Below, piece by piece: positions 59,738-64,000 of a stretch of DNA of 64,000 nucleotides. Under the pieces are notes generated by a model, which saw only the letters and a program-made list of their open reading frames with translations, was not told where the DNA came from and did no database searches. The translations under genes and the position numbers were made by a program. Source of the stretch: CATQHS01 sp965203375 (lineage in GTDB: Bacteria > Actinomycetota > Acidimicrobiia > Acidimicrobiales > Aldehydirespiratoraceae); NCBI GenBank assembly GCA_965203375.1, contig OZ241886.1, positions 3,658,001 through 3,722,000 of the forward strand, given 5' to 3'. Position 1 is the stretch's first letter. Each line of letters begins with the position of its first letter.

Positions 59738-60120
59738 GAGCGCCTCACCCCGAGAGCTTCACGGATCGCTCCGAGCAAACCGGTGTCTTCAGGCTCGGCA
59801 CAAGAGAACGAGGTTTCGTCAAGCAGCGAGCTGTCCACGGTCACCGGCACGCCGAGCACGACCCGACCGTCCCGGTCGATGCGGCAGTCCTCATCGTGAT
59901 GATGGGGTTGGTGACGAAAGCCGCTTGTCCCCGAAGCTGAACGAGGATAGAGCGTTATGTCCGGCCCGAGCGGGGTGGCCAGGATCAAAGGGCGTTCGGT
60001 CTCCTTCCTCGAAAATAGGTGACCGGTGTCCTTTTTGTAAACGTGCCTGTCCGAGACGAAAAACCATGAGCCGGGCCCGTACTCGAACCCGAGTTGTTGC
60101 CGGATCTCATCCCAGTCCAT
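59734..60120 (-). CDS. Small MazF-like protein, second defence operon gene 1
   Basis: A 128-residue protein. GSWFFVSDRHVYKKDTGH, ERPLILATPLGPDITLYPRS and VTVDSSLLDETSFSCAEPE follow the strand order of MazF/PemK-like barrels. A His/Asp-rich stretch (HHHDEDCRIDRDG) could bind metal. It is first in the five-gene operon and overlaps the sigma-like gene (ATGA). The call is by pattern only. Confidence 0.45.
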   Translation of the reverse strand: MDWDEIRQQLGFEYGPGSWFFVSDRHVYKKDTGHLFSRKETERPLILATPLGPDITLYPRSASGTSGFRHQPHHHDEDCRIDRDGRVVLGVPVTVDSSLLDETSFSCAEPEDTGLLGAIREALGVRRS

Positions 60121-60152
60121 GAATCAGAGTCCAGTGCCGGTAGACGTTTTCG

Positions 60153-61421
60153 TCACAGTGCGGCCAGGTCCTGGGCGGTTTCGGTGGCGGCTTTGATGGT
60201 TTGGTCGATTATTTCTTCGGTGTGGGCCAGTGATACGAAGATGGCTTCGTAGGCACCAGGGGCCAGGGCCACTCCACGGTCCAGCATCCCGTGGAAGAAC
60301 TTGGGGTACATGCCGTTGTCGGCCGCGGCCTTGGCCTCATCGAAATCGGTCGGCTCGGCTGCGGTGAAGAACAGGCCCAGCAGCGGGCCTACCCGGGGCA
60401 CCACCGCGGTCACGCCAGCCGAGGCGAATGCCTCGGTCAATCCCGTCTGCAGGCGGCGGGTCAGGGCCTCCAGCCGGGCGTAGGACTCGGGGTCCAGGCG
60501 GGCCAGCACGGCCAGGCCGGCCGCGGTGGCCAGCGGGTTGCCCGACAGCGTCCCGGCCTGATACACGCCGCCGAGGGGGGCCACCGACCCCATGATCTCG
60601 GCCGAGGCGCCGAAGGCCCCCATGGGCAGGCCGCCGCCGATCACCTTGCCGAAGCACCACACGTCGGGCCGCACCCCGAACCACTCCGCCGCCCCGCCCC
60701 GGGCCAGCCGGAAACCGGTGATCACCTCGTCGAACAACAGCAGCGCCCCCGCCCGGTCGCAGGCGGCCCGCAGCCCCTCCAGGAACCCCGCCGCCGGGGC
60801 CACCAGGCCCATGTTGGCGGCCACCGGCTCCACGCACACCGCCGCCACCGTCTCGTCCAGCTCCGGCACGGCGTTGTAGGGGGCGACGATGGTGTCGGCC
60901 ACCGCCCCGTCGGTCACCCCCTCAGACCCGGCCAGGCCCTGCTGGGCCACCCCCGAGCCCCCGGCCACCAGCAGGGCGTCGCTGTGGCCGTGGTAGCAGC
61001 CGGCGAACTTCACCACCGTCGGCCGGCCGGTGAATCCCCGGGCCAGCCGCACCGCCGACATGGCCGCCTCCGTTCCGCTCGACACCAGCCGCACCATCTC
61101 CAGGCCGTCCACCCGGGCGCACATCTCCTCGGCCATCAGCACTTCGTTCTCGGTGGGGGCGCCGTAGCTGGTGCCCCGGCCGGCCGCGTCGCGCACCGCG
61201 GCCACCACGTCGGGATGGGCGTGGCCCAGAATCCCCGGCCCGTAGCTCTGCACGTAGTCGATGTAGCGCCAGCCCTCCACGTCCCACACGAACGGCCCGA
61301 CGGCCCGGGCCACGAAGTAGGGGGTGCCGCCCACCGAGCGGAACGACCGGACCGGCGAGTTCACCCCGCCGGGCATCACCCGCTGGGCCCGCTCGAACAG
61401 CTCCCGGCTGGAACCGCTCAC
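60153..61421 (-). CDS. hemL: Glutamate-1-semialdehyde 2,1-aminomutase
   Basis: A 422-residue PLP enzyme: MPGGVNSPVRSFRSVGGTPY, VQSYGPGILGHAHPDVV, VSSGTEAAMSAVRLARGFTG, LLLFDEVITGFRLARGG, and PLP-lysine loop VWCFGKVIGGGLPMGAFG. It converts glutamate-1-semialdehyde to 5-aminolevulinate in C5-pathway heme synthesis. GTG 61421 overlaps the stop of a repeat-encoded mini-ORF (GTGA). It follows hemB with 177 bases of chained mini-ORFs between. Confidence 0.93.
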   Translation of the reverse strand: MSGSSRELFERAQRVMPGGVNSPVRSFRSVGGTPYFVARAVGPFVWDVEGWRYIDYVQSYGPGILGHAHPDVVAAVRDAAGRGTSYGAPTENEVLMAEEMCARVDGLEMVRLVSSGTEAAMSAVRLARGFTGRPTVVKFAGCYHGHSDALLVAGGSGVAQQGLAGSEGVTDGAVADTIVAPYNAVPELDETVAAVCVEPVAANMGLVAPAAGFLEGLRAACDRAGALLLFDEVITGFRLARGGAAEWFGVRPDVWCFGKVIGGGLPMGAFGASAEIMGSVAPLGGVYQAGTLSGNPLATAAGLAVLARLDPESYARLEALTRRLQTGLTEAFASAGVTAVVPRVGPLLGLFFTAAEPTDFDEAKAAADNGMYPKFFHGMLDRGVALAPGAYEAIFVSLAHTEEIIDQTIKAATETAQDLAAL

Positions 61422-61602
61422 CGACGCCTCCGAACCGGCCGCCCCGGACCGCTTGACGGCTGCCTTCGAACCAGCCGCCCCGGACCGCTTGACGGCCGCC
61501 CCGGCCCGCTCGACGGCTGCCCCGGCCCGCTCGACGGCCGCCCCGGCCCGATCACCGGCGCCCCAGACCGGCCGACACCGGCGGCGGCTCGACGACGCTC
61601 AT
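61418..61602 (-). repeat. Tandem repeats forming two chained mini-ORFs between hemB and hemL
   Basis: Mini-ORF 1: ATG 61602 (overlapping the hemB stop) to TGA 61552, 16 residues. Mini-ORF 2: GTG 61555 to TGA 61418, 45 residues of repeated PSSGPGR, its stop overlapping the hemL GTG. The DNA units are 21-36 bp variants of GTCaAGCGGtCCGGGGCGGCC. They resemble the hemL start GTGAGCGGTTCC. Each step is joined by ATGA or GTGA. Confidence 0.8.
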
Positions 61603-62579
61603 TGCATGGACTCAGCCAGGCGACGGGCAAAGTAGGTGAGGACGAAATCGGCCCCGGCCCGCTTGACGGCCAGCACGTGCTCGGCGGCCACCGCGTCGAG
61701 GTCGAGCCAGCCCATCTGAGCGGCGGCGCACACCATGGCGTACTCGCCCGACACGTGGTAGGCGGCCAGGGGCGCTTCAACCTCGCCGCGCACCCGGGCG
61801 ATCACGTCCAAGAAGGCCACCGCCGGCTTCACCATCACCATGTCGGCGCCCTCGGCCAGGTCGGCCCGGATCTCGGCCAGGGCCTCGCGGGCGTTGGCCG
61901 CGTCCTGCTGGTAGGTGCGGCGGTCGCCGCCGCCGGCGATCTGCACGTCCACCGCGTCGCGGAACGGCCCGTACAGGGCGGTGGCGTACTTGGCCGAGTA
62001 GGCCAGGACGGCGGTTCCGGCGAACCCGGCGGAGTCCAGGGCGTCCCGGATGGCCCCCACCTGGCCGTCCATCATCCCCGACGGGGCCACCACGTGGGCC
62101 CCGGCCGCGGCCTGGGCCGCCGCCACCCGGCCGTACAGCTCGAGGGTGGCGTCGTTGTCCACGTCGCCCCGGTGGTCGAGCACGCCGCAGTGGCCGTGGT
62201 CGGTGTACTCGTCGAGGCACAGGTCGCTCATCAGCACCATGTCGTCGCCGAGGTCGGCCCGCAGGTCGGACAGGGCCCGGGCCAGCACCCCGTCGGGGTT
62301 CCAGGCCTCCGAGCCCTGCGGGTCCTTGCGGGCCGGGACGCCGAACAGCATCACCGCCGGCACCCCCAGCTCGGCGAGGGCGGCCGCCTCATCCCGCAGC
62401 GAACGGCGGGTGTGCTGGACCTGGCCGGGCAGCGAGGCGATGGGCTGGGGCTCGTCTATGCCCTCCCGCACGAACAGCGGCGCCACCAAGTCGTCGGGGC
62501 TGAGCCGGTGCTCGGCCACCAGCCGCCGCAGGGCGGGCGTGGCCCGCAGCCGGCGGGGCCGGTGCCGGGGAAAGCTCAC
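61599..62579 (-). CDS. hemB: Delta-aminolevulinic acid dehydratase (porphobilinogen synthase)
   Basis: A 326-residue HemB: LVAPLFVREG, metal loop MSDLCLDEYTDHGHCGVLDH (two Cys with one Asp instead of the three-Cys zinc site), VAPSGMMDGQVGAIRDAL, first lysine loop LAYSAKYATALYGPFRDA, second lysine loop MVMVKPAVAFLDVI. It condenses two 5-aminolevulinate molecules to porphobilinogen. GTG 62579 has GGAGG touching it, an unusually short spacing. The hemB-hemL order fits a heme operon. Confidence 0.93.
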   Translation of the reverse strand: MSFPRHRPRRLRATPALRRLVAEHRLSPDDLVAPLFVREGIDEPQPIASLPGQVQHTRRSLRDEAAALAELGVPAVMLFGVPARKDPQGSEAWNPDGVLARALSDLRADLGDDMVLMSDLCLDEYTDHGHCGVLDHRGDVDNDATLELYGRVAAAQAAAGAHVVAPSGMMDGQVGAIRDALDSAGFAGTAVLAYSAKYATALYGPFRDAVDVQIAGGGDRRTYQQDAANAREALAEIRADLAEGADMVMVKPAVAFLDVIARVRGEVEAPLAAYHVSGEYAMVCAAAQMGWLDLDAVAAEHVLAVKRAGADFVLTYFARRLAESMQ

Positions 62580-62956
62580 CCTCCGAGGCTACCTGCGCCC
62601 TTCGCGGCGTTGCCCGGCGGCCGACGGGTCGGCCCGTCCCAGCTTTCTCGCCCCTCGCTGAGGAGGCCCGGTCCAGCTTGCTCGCCTCGCTGCTGAGGCG
62701 GCCCGTGAACGTGTAACGGCCCCGGCTGCAGCCGAGGCCGTCGGCCGGGGCTGCTCACCCCGGTGTGGTTGAACGACACTCTACGCCAGGACAGCGCCGT
62801 TGGCAAGCAACGTTTTGACTGCTCGGCTCTACATTGCCTTCCGCACTAAGAGCATGCCGCTGGCCCGGTGTGCTGGCGAGTCCGACCTTTTGTCCAGGAT
62901 GTTTCAGATGGATTCAAAGAAATTTCAGAAAGTTTCAGAAAGTATCGGGATAAAGC
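62580..62956. other. Intergenic region between hemB and the DUF222 gene
   Basis: No gene seen. It holds a near-tandem pair of about 34 bp (62639-62672 and 62673-62707: CCAGCTT.CTCGCC...CTGAGG.GGCCCG) and a GC hairpin GCCCCGGC (62719-62726) with GCCGGGGC (62744-62751) lacking a T-run. Near 62918-62944 is an AT-richer stretch with repeated TTTCAGAAAG. Confidence 0.5.
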
Positions 62957-62985
62957 TTGTCATTGTCTCACCAGTAGTGTAGAGT
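62957..62985 (+). promoter_or_regulatory. Promoter for the DUF222 gene, apparently leaderless
   Basis: TTGTCA (62957-62962), 17-base spacer, TAGAGT (62980-62985). A transcript starting about seven bases after the -10 would begin at or near the ATG at 62992, with no room for a ribosome site and none visible. Confidence 0.6.
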
Positions 62986-62991
62986 GATCAT

Positions 62992-64000
62992 ATGTTCACT
63001 GAAACGGTCGAATGCGTCAACGGGGGACTGACCCGGCTGCTGGAAGCGGTCCGGGCCGGGGACCTGCCCGTGGCCCGCTTGAAGGACCTGATCGCGGTCA
63101 GCCGATCCTGGGAAGCCAAGGTCGCCGCCCTGCAGACCGATACCGCCCGGTCGATCTCGGACCGAGAGGGACACGGCGACGGCGGGGCCTCGGTGCTGCG
63201 TGACCAGGCCGGCAAATCCAAGTTCCAGGCCCGCCGCAGCCTCGGCGCCGCCGAAGTTCTGGATGAGATGCCCTCGCTGCGGGGCGCGGTGGACTCCGGG
63301 GAAGTGCCATTGGCCAACGCCGAGCGCCTCGCCGACGCCGCCCGGCGCACCGACCCTGAGGCGGTGGACTCCGCGGCTGACCTGCTGGCCATGGCCAAGG
63401 AACTGCCCCCGGATCGGTTCGCCCGCGAGGCTGGCGCCTGGGCCCAGCGCCACCAGAGCGACCACGGCCACGGCGACTGGATCAACAAGCGCCGCCGCCG
63501 GTACCTCAAGACCTGGAAGCAACAGGACGGCATGGTCCGACTCGACGGCCTGCTCGATCCCGAGACCGGCACCCGCATCTGCAACCGCCTCCAAGACACC
63601 GCCGAAGAGCTCCGCCGCCAAGACCAACAAACAGCCCGCACCCGCGCCGCCGCCACCGGCGACAACTCCGACAAGGGGTCCGCCAGCCACGGTCCGGGCG
63701 CCGGCCAACCCGCGGCCAGCTACGCCCAGACCGACAACGGTGAGCCCTCAGTCGGCAACGGCACCGACGACGGCGAGAGCGGCCGGTCTTGGGATCAGCT
63801 CCGGGCCGACGCCTTGGACCTGCTCACATCCGGTGCCGCCGACGACACAGGACGCGGCGGCTCGGGCGGGCGGCCCAAGGCCGAGGTCATCGTGGTGGCC
63901 GACATCGGCGTGCTCACCGGCGACGATCCCGCCGGGCGCTGTGAGATCCCCGGCACCGGGCCCGTGCCCCCGGCTGTGCTCCAGCGCATCGCCTGCGACG
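62992..64000 (+). CDS. DUF222/13E12-family protein, HNH-type (runs off right edge)
   Basis: ATG 62992 opens a frame of about 336 codons to the window edge. N-terminal helical text (LLEAVRAGDLPVARLKDLIA, SVLRDQAGKSKFQARRSLGA, SGEVPLANAERLADAARRT) and RRRRYLKTWKQQDGMVRLDG match the DUF222 domain of actinobacterial 13E12 repeat proteins. These usually end in an HNH nuclease domain, here beyond the window. They are numerous in actinobacteria and are considered selfish or recombination-linked elements. A Gly/Asp/Ser-rich insert lies near residues 225-270. Confidence 0.85.
   Translation, partial: MFTETVECVNGGLTRLLEAVRAGDLPVARLKDLIAVSRSWEAKVAALQTDTARSISDREGHGDGGASVLRDQAGKSKFQARRSLGAAEVLDEMPSLRGAVDSGEVPLANAERLADAARRTDPEAVDSAADLLAMAKELPPDRFAREAGAWAQRHQSDHGHGDWINKRRRRYLKTWKQQDGMVRLDGLLDPETGTRICNRLQDTAEELRRQDQQTARTRAAATGDNSDKGSASHGPGAGQPAASYAQTDNGEPSVGNGTDDGESGRSWDQLRADALDLLTSGAADDTGRGGSGGRPKAEVIVVADIGVLTGDDPAGRCEIPGTGPVPPAVLQRIACD

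Noticed and set aside
60291..62696. Plus-strand open frame of 801 codons
   Set aside because: Shadow of hemL and hemB.

Overview
The window is a stretch of chromosome from a high-GC actinobacterium, most likely Acidimicrobiia or a close relative. The pointers are host genes near 70-75% G+C (45 of 60 bases at 4201-4260), F420-type luciferase-like oxidoreductases, a LigD-type polymerase, a DUF222/13E12 HNH-family gene, frequent GTG/TTG starts and dense ATGA/GTGA-coupled operons. No rRNA, tRNA or CRISPR was seen.

Layout. 1-6668: a truncated DNA methyltransferase (left edge), a SAM methyltransferase, a small membrane protein, a fused ETF beta-alpha protein, an LLM oxidoreductase and an aspartate dehydrogenase-like gene. 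6728-7770: an IS481-family element with a 6-bp target duplication. 7772-21065: an AT-rich (27 of 60 bases G+C at 12601-12660) five-gene operon on the minus strand: SNF2/DUF3883 helicase, TrlF-like PHP-ATPase, AlbA_2/Schlafen-like protein, DUF1156 adenine methylase and DUF499 ATPase. This is a candidate antiphage system. 20998-25625: two MFS transporters, an LLM oxidoreductase, a SnoaL-like protein and a coiled-coil membrane protein. 25622-35408: CoA-transferase, acyl-CoA dehydrogenase, small membrane protein, substrate-binding lipoprotein, and a Liv-type ABC transporter condensed into two fused proteins. 35451-39258: a neocarzinostatin-like surface protein, an FG-GAP lipoprotein and a methyltransferase-HNH fusion. 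39505-46943: a catabolic cluster (amidohydrolase, FAD monooxygenase, Asp/Glu racemase-type enzyme, HMG-CoA lyase-like, acyl-CoA synthetase, VOC protein, crotonase). 47064-53600: Fic protein, P450, PsuG, a toxin-like secreted protein candidate, LigD polymerase and AroQ. 53785-60120: an AAA ATPase and a second candidate defence operon of five overlapping genes (MazF-like, sigma-like, PemK/MazF-like, DUF3696 ATPase, PD-(D/E)XK-like nuclease). 60153-62579: hemL and hemB. 62992-end: a DUF222 gene from an apparently leaderless promoter.

Two patterns stand out. First, the window carries several unlinked genome-defence units, including two complete overlapping operons. Second, at many operon junctions a short tandem duplication covers the Shine-Dalgarno/start-codon region. 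At four of them the extra copies form tiny ORFs that chain by ATGA or GTGA overlap into the next gene. Both are described in the findings.
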